From: Streptomyces nanshensis
Lineage (GTDB): Bacteria; Actinomycetota; Actinomycetes; Streptomycetales; Streptomycetaceae
DNA: 46,892 nucleotides
Direction: 5' to 3'
Assembly: GCF_001751255.1 (NCBI RefSeq)
Contig: NZ_LJGW01000110.1
Location: 1 to 46,892, forward strand
A program made the translations under genes and the position numbers. Every line of letters starts with the position of its first letter. The stretch's first letter is position 1. The notes beneath the pieces were generated by a model. It was not told where the DNA came from and did not search any database. It saw only the letters and a list, made by a program, of their open reading frames with translations. Below, in pieces: positions 40,071 to 46,892 of this stretch.

Positions 40071-41249
40071 CTACCTTTTCGAGGTCGGAAGTTCGGCACA
40101 CACCCGGAACCCGCCCTCCGGGCGGGGCCCTGCCTCCAGCGAGCCGCCCGCGGCGACCGCACGCTCCCGCATGCCGAGGAGTCCCATACCGGAGCCGCGC
40201 GCCCCCGTCTCCGCGCCGACGCCGTCGTTCTCGACGCTGAGCACCAGCCGGTCGGGACGGTAGTCGGCGCGCACGGTCACGGAGGCGCCGCGGGCGTGCC
40301 GCAGCACGTTCGTCAGGGACTCCTGCACGATGCGGTAGACCGCGCGGTCGACCTCCTCGGGGAGCTTCCGCTCCTGGCCGGCCGTCTCCAGCGTGGCGGG
40401 GGCGCCGGCCGCCGCGGCGCGCTCCACCAGGCGCGGCAGGCGCGCGATGCCCGGCGGCTCGTCCATCTCCGCGTCGCTCTCGCCCTGCCGCAAGTCGTGC
40501 AGGGTGGCGCGGAGTTCGTTCATCGCCTCCCGGCTGGCCTCCTTGATGGCCTCCAGCGCGGCGCCGACCTGCTCGGGTCTGCGTTCGAAGAGATGGGTCG
40601 CCGCGCCCACCTGGACGTTGATGACGGAGATGTTGTGCGTGAGGGTGTCGTGCAACTCCTGGGCGATCCACAGCCGTTCCTCGCCCGCCCGCCGTAACGC
40701 GGCCTCCTCACGGGTGCGTTCGGCCTCGGCGGCCCGCTGCTCGACTTCGTGGAGATACGCCCGGCGGCTGCGCACGACCTCGCCGATGACCACTATCGCC
40801 ACGACCCACCCGGTCACCCACAGGAAGCCGGTCTCCAGCGACGGCGAGTCCCAGTCGGGCATGGAGACGACCAGCAGCATGCCGAGGGTGAAGCCGAAGG
40901 CCGCCGTCAGCGCCCGCGCCCGCCGCCCGGAGGCGGCGCAGAAGTAGATCGCGAGCAGCGCGGGCGCGCCCGCGAAGATGCCCGGATACCGCAGCCGGTA
41001 GTAGGCGATGCAGCACAGCACGGTGAAGACCGCGACGGACGTCGGCAGGCGGCGGCGGAACGTCAGGGCGAGCCCGGGCAGTGCGAGGAGCGCGAATCCG
41101 TAGGCGTCGAGGGGACGTACGTGGACTCCGGACCGCGGCACCAGCACGGTGCCGACCACGACACCCGCCGTCAGCAGCACCGCCCACGGAAGGTCGGACC
41201 AGCGCCCGCCCGACCGTCCGCCCAGCCACCCGTTCAGCCGTCTGGTCAT
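40071..41249 (-). CDS. HisKA_3 sensor histidine kinase, 392 aa
   Basis: Four or five N-terminal membrane helices (LPWAVLLTAGVVVGTVLV, YGFALLALPGLALTF, SVAVFTVLCCIAYY, ALTAAFGFTLGMLLVVS, FLWVTGWVVAIVVIGEVV), then the phosphoacceptor helix ERLWIAQELHDTLTHNISVI and HATPase_c with NVLRHARG and SVENDGVG and GMGLLGMRERA. The membrane part has little outside the bilayer, so it may sense membrane stress. ATG at 41249, divergent from the MMPL transporter. Confidence 0.92.
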   Translation of the reverse strand: MTRRLNGWLGGRSGGRWSDLPWAVLLTAGVVVGTVLVPRSGVHVRPLDAYGFALLALPGLALTFRRRLPTSVAVFTVLCCIAYYRLRYPGIFAGAPALLAIYFCAASGRRARALTAAFGFTLGMLLVVSMPDWDSPSLETGFLWVTGWVVAIVVIGEVVRSRRAYLHEVEQRAAEAERTREEAALRRAGEERLWIAQELHDTLTHNISVINVQVGAATHLFERRPEQVGAALEAIKEASREAMNELRATLHDLRQGESDAEMDEPPGIARLPRLVERAAAAGAPATLETAGQERKLPEEVDRAVYRIVQESLTNVLRHARGASVTVRADYRPDRLVLSVENDGVGAETGARGSGMGLLGMRERAVAAGGSLEAGPRPEGGFRVCAELPTSKR

Positions 41250-41435
41250 CCCCGGAAGCCTAGCCGCACGCGGCGTCCCCCGTCGCCTACTCCCCGTGTA
41301 GTACGGGAGGGGACGCGGGCGGGGCGCGTGGACCCGGGAAGTAGCGCCGTTTCCATCCTCGCGGCCGACGGATCGGGATCTGACGGCCCGGAACATGGGA
41401 GCGAAGAATCCGCAGACTACTCCCGGAGGTTCGCG

Positions 41436-43562
41436 ATGCGCTCCCTGCTCGCGTTGCCCGCAGGCCGCAGGGCGAAGTGGCTCGTCCTCGGTCTGTGGCT
41501 GGCGCTCGTCGTCGTACTCGGCCCCCTGGCCGGGAAGCTGTTCTCCATCACCCAGGACGACTACGTCAGCTATCTGCCGCAGAGCGCCGAGTCCACCCGC
41601 GTCGTGGAGCTGCGTCAGAAGATCACGGCGGGCAGCGACCAGCGGGCCGCCGTCGTCTACGAGCGGTCCTCCGGGGTCACACCCGCCGACAAGGCCCGCG
41701 CCGAGCGGGACTTGGAGAAGCTGAAGTCGAAGTTCACCGAGGCCGACAACGGGCGGCCGATCCGCGTGGAGACCTCCCGGGACGGCAAGGCCCTGGTCTA
41801 CGGCATCACCCTGCCGCCCAACGAGAAGGGCAAGGAGGGAGACGCCGCGAAGGACGCCGTCAAGGAGATCCGCGCGACGACGGGCACGGGCGGTGACGGG
41901 CTGCATGTGTGGGTCGGCGGCCCGGCCGGCGTCCTCGCGGACCAGCTCAAGAGCTTCGAGGGCCTGGACGTACGGGTGCTGCTGGCGACCGTGGGCGTCG
42001 TGGCGGTCCTGCTGCTGCTGATCTACCGCAGTCCGGTGCTGTGGCTGGTGCCGCTGCTGACGGTGGGTCTCGGCGCGGAGGTGGGCCAGGCGCTGGTGTA
42101 CGCGGTGGCGAAGGACGGCGCGATCACCGTGACCAGTCTCAGCGCCTTCATCCTGGTCGTCCTCACCTACGGCGCGGGCACCGACTACGCGCTGCTGCTC
42201 ATCGCCCGCTACCGGGAGGAGCTGCGCCGTCACGAGGACCGGCACGAGGCGATGAAGGCCGCGCTGCGCAACTCCGGCCCGGCCATCATGGCCTCGGCGG
42301 CGACCGTCGGCGCGGGGCTGCTGTGCCTGCTGGCCGCCGACCTCACCTCCAACAAGGGGCTGGGACCGATCGGGCTGATCGGTGTCGCGAGCGCGCTGCT
42401 CGCCATGCTGGTGCTGCTGCCCGCGCTGCTGGTGATCCTCGGGCGCTGGGTCTTCTGGCCGGCGATTCCGCATTACGGCTCGCAGGCGAAGGAGTCGACG
42501 CGTCTGTGGTCCCGCGTGGCCTCGCTGGTCTCGAACCGTCCGCGCCGCACCTGGCTCGTCACGGCGGCGGGGCTGGTGGTGCTCTCCGGCGGACTGCTGA
42601 CGATGAACACCGATCTGCGCGAGGCCGACGGCTTCCGCGACAGGCCGGAGTCCATCAGCGCGCAGGACGCGATGATGCGCCACTTCGAGCCGGGGCTCAC
42701 ACGTCCCGCGCACGTCATCAGCAACGAGGACAAGGCCGACGAGGTCCTCTCGGCGGTACGCGGCACACCGGGCGTCGCCTCGGCACAGCCCGCGGGCAGC
42801 CGGAACGGCACCGCCCTGACGATCGTCACGCTGGACAAGGCGCCGGACTCCGACGGCGAGCACCGGGTGCTGAAGGACCTGCGGGAGCGGGTGCACGCGG
42901 TGCCGGGCGGTGACGCCCTCGTCGGCGGGCACAGCGCCATCAACATGGACCTGGCGGACAGCAACGTCGAGGACGCCAAGGTGGTGATCCCGTTCGTGCT
43001 GCTGGTGATCCTGGTGATCCTCGGGCTGCTGCTGCGGGCGGTGACGGCACCGCTGGTCCTGATCGCGACGGTCGTCGTCTCGTTCGCGGCGGCGCTCGGG
43101 GTCTCCACCCTGGTCTTCGAGGGCCTCTTCGGCTTCCCGGCGGTCGATTCGTCGCTGCCGCTGCTGGCGTTCGTCTTCCTCGTCGCGCTGGGCGTGGACT
43201 ACAACATCTTCCTCATGGGCCGTATCCACGAGGAGGCGGCACGGCACGGCACACGGCAGGGCACCGTACGGGGCCTGACCGTCACCGGCGGCGTGATCAC
43301 CTCGGCGGGCATCGTGCTCGCGGCCACGTTCGCGGTGCTCACGGTGCTGCCGCTGGTGCTGTGGATCGAGCTGGGCTTCGTGGTGGCGCTGGGCATCCTG
43401 CTCGACACCTTCATCGTCCGGTCCGTCCTGGTGCCCGCGCTGACGGTGGACCTGGACCGGCGGATGTGGTGGCCGAGCCGCCTCTCCCGCCGTCCCGCGG
43501 ACGACGGAACTCCCGGCCCTCGTGGAGACGGACCGGGAGCGAACGCCGAGGCGAAGGTCTGA
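41436..43562 (+). CDS. MMPL/RND family transporter, 708 aa
   Basis: A 12-helix RND-type exporter of the actinobacterial MMPL group. Each half begins with a helix and a large extracytoplasmic domain (QDDYVSYLPQSAESTRVVEL in half 1; LREADGFRDRPESISAQDAM in half 2). LTYGAGTDYALLLIARYREE and LVALGVDYNIFLMGRIHEEA are the paired proton-relay G-x-D-Y motifs. The ATG at 41436 has GGAGG upstream; the earlier frame start is rejected. It exports lipids, antibiotics or similar hydrophobic compounds. Divergent kinase/regulator genes suggest control by membrane stress or an antibiotic. Confidence 0.92.
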   Translation: MRSLLALPAGRRAKWLVLGLWLALVVVLGPLAGKLFSITQDDYVSYLPQSAESTRVVELRQKITAGSDQRAAVVYERSSGVTPADKARAERDLEKLKSKFTEADNGRPIRVETSRDGKALVYGITLPPNEKGKEGDAAKDAVKEIRATTGTGGDGLHVWVGGPAGVLADQLKSFEGLDVRVLLATVGVVAVLLLLIYRSPVLWLVPLLTVGLGAEVGQALVYAVAKDGAITVTSLSAFILVVLTYGAGTDYALLLIARYREELRRHEDRHEAMKAALRNSGPAIMASAATVGAGLLCLLAADLTSNKGLGPIGLIGVASALLAMLVLLPALLVILGRWVFWPAIPHYGSQAKESTRLWSRVASLVSNRPRRTWLVTAAGLVVLSGGLLTMNTDLREADGFRDRPESISAQDAMMRHFEPGLTRPAHVISNEDKADEVLSAVRGTPGVASAQPAGSRNGTALTIVTLDKAPDSDGEHRVLKDLRERVHAVPGGDALVGGHSAINMDLADSNVEDAKVVIPFVLLVILVILGLLLRAVTAPLVLIATVVVSFAAALGVSTLVFEGLFGFPAVDSSLPLLAFVFLVALGVDYNIFLMGRIHEEAARHGTRQGTVRGLTVTGGVITSAGIVLAATFAVLTVLPLVLWIELGFVVALGILLDTFIVRSVLVPALTVDLDRRMWWPSRLSRRPADDGTPGPRGDGPGANAEAKV

Positions 43563-43572
43563 CGGACGGGGC

Positions 43573-44085
43573 CTAAGTACCGGGGGACCGGGGAGCCGGC
43601 CCCCGTGAGTACGTCTCCGGCTCCCCCTCGCCGCCGCCCCGCATCGGGGCGGCGGCGAACTCCTTCATGCCGCGCGCGAATCCGACCTCGGGGCGCCAGC
43701 CCAGCTCGTCCATGAGCCGGCGGGGCGAGGCGACGATGTGCCGTACGTCGCCGATGCGGTACTCCCCGGTGACGACGGGCTCCGGGGCGCCCACCGCGGA
43801 GGCCAGCCCGGCGGCCAGCTCACCGATGGTGTGCGGCTCGCCGCTGGCGACGTTGAAGGCGCGGAAGCCGGGCTCGTCCCGCTCGACGGCCGCCACGTTC
43901 GCCGAGGCCACGTCCGCGACGTGCACGAAGTCGCGGCGCGGGCCGCCGTCTTCGAAGACGCGCGGCGCCTCGCCACGGGCGACGGCGGAGCGGAAGACGG
44001 AGGCGACGCCGGAGTACGGGCTCTCGTACGGCATCTGCGGCCCGTAGACGTTGTGGTAGCGCAGCGCGGTGGCACGGGCGCCGAC
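43573..44085 (-). pseudogene. NAD-dependent epimerase, C-terminal half only
   Basis: The frame reads GARATALRYHNVYGPQMPYE, then YSGVASVFRSAVARGEAPRV, FEDGGPRRDFVHVADVASAN and NVASGEPHTIGELAAGLASA. This is the C-terminal half of an extended-SDR nucleotide-sugar epimerase/dehydratase (YHNVYGP is a conserved block). The N-terminal Rossmann GxxGxxG and the catalytic Tyr-x3-Lys are missing because similarity stops at about 44085, where a carboxylase fragment on the other strand begins. The C-terminus is intact to TAG at 43573. Confidence 0.75.
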
Positions 44086-44379
44086 CTCGCCTTCGCCTGG
44101 CCGACGAACGAGATCGCGGTGATGGGCGCGGAGGGCGCGGCGAACGTGGTCTTCCGCCGGGAGATCGCCGCCTCCGACACCCCCGGGGAGACCCGGCAAA
44201 GGCTGATCAAGCAGTACCAGACGGAGCTGATGCACCCGTACTACGCGGCCGAACGCGGTCTCGTGGACGATGTGATCGACCCGGGCGAGACCCGCCGCGT
44301 CCTGACCGGGGCACTGGCCATGCTGCGCGAGAAGCACGCCGCGGTGCCGGAGCGCAAGCACGGCAACCCGCCGACGTGA
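44080..44379 (+). pseudogene. Acyl-CoA carboxylase beta subunit, C-terminal fragment
   Basis: The frame reads GADLAFAWPTNEIAVMGAEG, then AANVVFRREIAASDTPGETR, MHPYYAAERGLVDDVIDPGE and TRRVLTGALAMLREKHAAVP, ending KHGNPPT. This is the last 100 or so residues of propionyl/acetyl-CoA carboxylase carboxyltransferase (PccB/AccB type). The first 400 or more residues are missing. It joins head-to-head to the epimerase fragment within a few bases, so both are debris of one rearrangement. Confidence 0.75.
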
Positions 44380-44493
44380 CGGCCGGGCCGGGCAGCGGAA
44401 CGCCCAACGGAGCGCTCACGGGCGGCAGTCGACGGGCGCCGCGGGCCGGCGCAGAGGCACGCAGGCCCCGGGCTCGGCTCAACCGCCCCCGGT

Positions 44494-45282
44494 TCAGGCC
44501 GGCTTGCGGGCCACGCCCCCGTACGCGGGCGCCGCGACCGCCTCGCCGTCCGGACGCCACTCGCCGATCGGCACCAGACCGGGTTCCAGCAGCTCCAACC
44601 CCGCGAAGAACTCCGCCACTTCGCTCTGGGGACGGAGCTGGAGCGGAGTGCCCTCCGCCCGGTAGACCTCCGCCACCTTGTTCATGGAGGAGTCGAACTC
44701 CGCGGTGGCGTAGGACAGCGCGAGGAAGCTTCCGGGGGCGAGCCGGTCGACCATCGAGGCCACCAGCCGGTACGGCTCGTACTCGTCCGTGACGAAGTGC
44801 AGCAGCGCGTTGAGCGAGAGCGCGACCGGCTGGTCCAGGTCGAGGGTCTCGCGCACCCGCTTCGCGCCGAGGATGTCGTCCCAGCGCACGTCCGCCTGCA
44901 CATAGGTGGTGCGGCCCTCGGGGGTGCCGCGCAGCAGCGCGTCGGCGTACTCCAGGACGACGGGGTCGTGGTCGGCGTAGACCACACGGCACTCGGGGGC
45001 GACCGCCTGCGCGACCTGGTGGAGGTTGGGCTCGGTGGGGATGCCCGTGCCGATGTCGACGAACTGGCGTATCCCGTACTCCCCTGCGAGGCAGCGCACG
45101 ACCCGGTGCATGAAGCCGCGGTTGGCCAGACAGCTCGCGCGGGCGCCGGGCAGCACCGCCATGACCTTCTCGGCGGCCTCCTGGTCGACGGGATACCAGT
45201 CCTTGCCGCCCAGGTAGTAGTCGTACATACGGGCCGAGTGGGGCTTGCTGGTGTCGATCTCCGTGCGGGGTTCGCTGCTCAT
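44494..45282 (-). CDS. DUF574-type S-adenosylmethionine methyltransferase, 262 aa
   Basis: The Streptomyces S-adenosyl methyltransferase family (formerly DUF574). Signature blocks are IDTSKPHSARMYDYYLGGKD, PGARASCLANRGFMHRVVRC, FVDIGTGIPTEPNLHQVAQA, VVYADHDPVVLEYADALL and ALSLNALLHFVTDEYEPYRL. Targets are unknown; these genes are often beside XRE/DUF5753 regulators, as here (63 bp downstream of one, same strand). The ATG at 45282 is kept. Confidence 0.9.
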   Translation of the reverse strand: MSSEPRTEIDTSKPHSARMYDYYLGGKDWYPVDQEAAEKVMAVLPGARASCLANRGFMHRVVRCLAGEYGIRQFVDIGTGIPTEPNLHQVAQAVAPECRVVYADHDPVVLEYADALLRGTPEGRTTYVQADVRWDDILGAKRVRETLDLDQPVALSLNALLHFVTDEYEPYRLVASMVDRLAPGSFLALSYATAEFDSSMNKVAEVYRAEGTPLQLRPQSEVAEFFAGLELLEPGLVPIGEWRPDGEAVAAPAYGGVARKPA

Positions 45283-45344
45283 CGGGCCTTCCGTGTCCTT
45301 CTCGTGGCGGGTGCCGGTTCCGGGCGCCCGCCCGGTTCCGGGTG

Positions 45345-46226
45345 TCACTTGCCGTACTCCTTGCGCAGGTCCGTCAGATACGCGCGGGCGTCGGGGATGC
45401 GCGCCGTGGCGAGCTGGGACATGCGGTTGTGCGTCTCGAGATGGGTGACGACGTCGCTGTGCTGGTCGTAGTAGAGGGCGCTGGTGAGCCCCACCTCGGT
45501 GTAGACGATGTCCTGCAACTCCCGTTCCTCGAAACGGAAGTACGTGAAGTGGCCGCTGGTCCCCGAGTGCGCGCCGGCGGAGAGCGGAAGGATACGCAGG
45601 GCGATGCCGGGGTGGTCCAGCACGTCGAGAAGGCGATCGATCTGGCCGCGCATCAGCCGCCGTCCGCCGACGGCGCGCAGCAGCGCGGCCTCCTCCATCA
45701 CGACCCACAGGGCCGGTGCGTTCGGGGAGTCCATCAACTTCTGGCGGCGCAGGCGCAGTTCGACGCGCTGCTCCAGGGCGTCGCCGGGCGCCTCGGGGAA
45801 TCCGGCGCCGATGACCGAGCGCGCGTAGTCGGGGGTCTGCAACAGGCCGGTGACGTAGTGCGGTTCGTAGACGCGCAGCACGCTGGCGGAGGTCTCCAGG
45901 CTGACGTACGCGCGGAACCACTCCGGCAGCGCGTCGCGGAAGGTGTGCCACCAGCCCGGCTCGTTGGCCCGCCCGGTCAGCTCGGTGAACTCCCGCGTCT
46001 CGGCGGGCGACACGTCGTACAGCTCCAACAGCGCCCGTACATACGGGAGTTTGAAGCCGACCTGCCCGCTCTCCAGGCGGCGCACCGTGAGCTGGTTGAC
46101 GTCCAGCACCCGGGCGGCGTCGGACAGACCGAGACCGCGCCCCTCCCGCAGCTCGCGGAGCCGCTTGCCCAGGACGATGCGCAGCACCGTGGGTGCGGTC
46201 TGGCCGCTCGGCAGCGCACCGCTCAC
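45345..46226 (-). CDS. XRE family regulator with DUF5753 domain, 293 aa
   Basis: The N-terminal helix-turn-helix reads LGKRLRELREGRGLGLSDAA then RVLDVNQLTVRRLESGQVG. The C-terminal DUF5753 domain includes FTELTGRANEPGWWHTFRDA, ASVLRVYEPHYVTGLLQTPD and YARSVIGAGFPEAPGD. This is the WhiJ-like class linked to Streptomyces development and antibiotic control, usually paired with a small DUF397 protein; none is seen here, and a methyltransferase follows instead. GTG at 46226. The 273-bp gap upstream (46227-46499) shows no gene, only an AT-richer patch near 46310. Confidence 0.9.
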   Translation of the reverse strand: MSGALPSGQTAPTVLRIVLGKRLRELREGRGLGLSDAARVLDVNQLTVRRLESGQVGFKLPYVRALLELYDVSPAETREFTELTGRANEPGWWHTFRDALPEWFRAYVSLETSASVLRVYEPHYVTGLLQTPDYARSVIGAGFPEAPGDALEQRVELRLRRQKLMDSPNAPALWVVMEEAALLRAVGGRRLMRGQIDRLLDVLDHPGIALRILPLSAGAHSGTSGHFTYFRFEERELQDIVYTEVGLTSALYYDQHSDVVTHLETHNRMSQLATARIPDARAYLTDLRKEYGK

Positions 46227-46499
46227 GCGCTACCTCCTGAAGGGGTGTCAAGTATGTGCGGGAACACCACAGACGAGCGGAACCGATGTGAACTTCAGCC
46301 CGATGCCGTCGAGTTGAAAATATCAGGAGTTCACGTGTCCGTTGAAGGGCGGGATGGGCGCGATGTGCGGGGAGTTGGGGCGCATGCCCGCCGTGTCACC
46401 TGTGGGGACGGTACGGCGCCGCCACGCACGCGCACGCGCCCGCCCCCCGCGTGACCTTCCTGGCAACTGCGGTCCGCGGCCTCGTAGTTGTCGTCGTAC

Positions 46500-46892
46500 C
46501 TAGGCCGCGTCCCCGTCCGCGTTCTCCGCCGCCTCCCGGTCCAGGAGGTCGAGCCAGCCGGTGGTGATGAGGTACTGGCCGAGGAGATAACCGGCCATGA
46601 TCAGCAGCTCCTGCGAGGGCACCTTGCGTCCCGCCGCCTGAAGGCCGATCAGCAGGTCCGAGCCGACGAACGCCGCCGCGCCCGCGCCGACCCGTCCGCC
46701 GACACCGAGCGCCGCCGCGCCCATCAGCGTCAGGGCGAGGCTGTATCCGGCGACGGGCAGCCGCAGCCGGCGCTCCAGCGAGGGCGCGAGCACGGCGTTG
46801 GCGGCGGCCCATCCGGCGAGGCAGCCGGCCGCGATCTTCGGGCGGCGCCGCAGTCCGCGCAGCGCGCCGAGCCGCGTATAGCCCGCGGTGTA
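46500..46892 (-). CDS. YhhN/lysoplasmalogenase family membrane protein, partial
   Basis: The reading is open to the right edge, so the N-terminus lies outside the window; 130 residues are visible. Hydrophobic segments LPVAGYSLALTLMGAAALGV, AAAFVGSDLLIGLQAA and ELLIMAGYLLGQYLITTGWL are typical C-terminal helices of the YhhN family; the G-A-x-x-F-x-x-S-D block is conserved. Known members hydrolyse the vinyl-ether bond of lysoplasmalogens; the bacterial role is less certain. The internal Met at 46793 is not the true start. Confidence 0.8.
   Translation of the reverse strand, partial: YTAGYTRLGALRGLRRRPKIAAGCLAGWAAANAVLAPSLERRLRLPVAGYSLALTLMGAAALGVGGRVGAGAAAFVGSDLLIGLQAAGRKVPSQELLIMAGYLLGQYLITTGWLDLLDREAAENADGDAA

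Noticed and set aside
1..46892. CRISPR array or cas genes
   Set aside because: No regularly spaced 25-40-bp repeats and no Cas-like protein; tandem arrays found have 9-15-bp units without spacers.

Overview
The window is high-GC actinomycete DNA, almost certainly a Streptomyces chromosome. The evidence is a long chaplin with a sortase signal next to a short chaplin (arrangement of chpC-chpH), a DUF5703 gene, PucR, XRE/DUF5753 and NarL-type regulators, many GTG starts, and ATGA or GTGA gene overlaps. All calls come from reading the sequence; no database search was run.

Layout. 1-4.2 kb: remnant of a small inverted-repeat element, an acidic hypothetical protein, DUF5703, two chaplins, an M20 metallopeptidase and tRNA-Leu(GAG). 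4.2-10.9 kb: a segment bounded on the left by the tRNA 3' end and terminator and on the right by a 51-bp copy of them (49/51 identical) attached to a shrunken tRNA remnant. It carries a PaoABC-like molybdenum hydroxylase operon, a divergent TetR regulator with two palindromic operators, a RibD/DHFR-like reductase, a peptidase remnant and a short-chain dehydrogenase. No integrase is visible. 10.9-22 kb: a dicarboxylate-type permease / class III CoA-transferase / LysR cluster, DUF1028, a GreA-like factor, a D-amino-acid-dehydrogenase-like oxidoreductase under a PucR regulator, an Rv1733c-like membrane protein, a divergent actin-like protein and a DksA/TraR zinc-finger protein with a structured leader.

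22.3-34.1 kb: an orphan histidine kinase, then the main system, an aerobic carbon monoxide dehydrogenase locus. A divergent XdhC/CoxI gene faces coxM-coxS-coxL, an XdhC-YHS fusion gene, coxD, coxG and coxE. CoxL has the form I loop AYACSFR (Cys379), so true CO oxidation is expected. The locus ends in a 238-bp element with perfect 20-bp inverted ends, inserted where the stop codons of coxE and a convergent LysR gene meet. 34.3-38.6 kb: a stress/dormancy-type group of two universal stress proteins, two CBS-BON proteins and Hsp20, with candidate DevR/OsdR-like palindromes in the divergent promoter region.

38.7-46.9 kb: a decayed methyltransferase, a NarL-type two-component system, an MMPL/RND transporter, a rearrangement scar where a sugar-nucleotide epimerase and an acyl-CoA carboxylase are both cut at one point, a DUF574-type methyltransferase with an XRE/DUF5753 regulator, and a YhhN/lysoplasmalogenase gene running off the right edge.

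Working together (inference): CODH oxidises trace CO; CoxD, CoxE and the two XdhC-like proteins mature the Mo-Cu site; CoxG links the enzyme to the membrane quinone pool. Nearby stress and Rv1733c-like genes fit a persistence programme.
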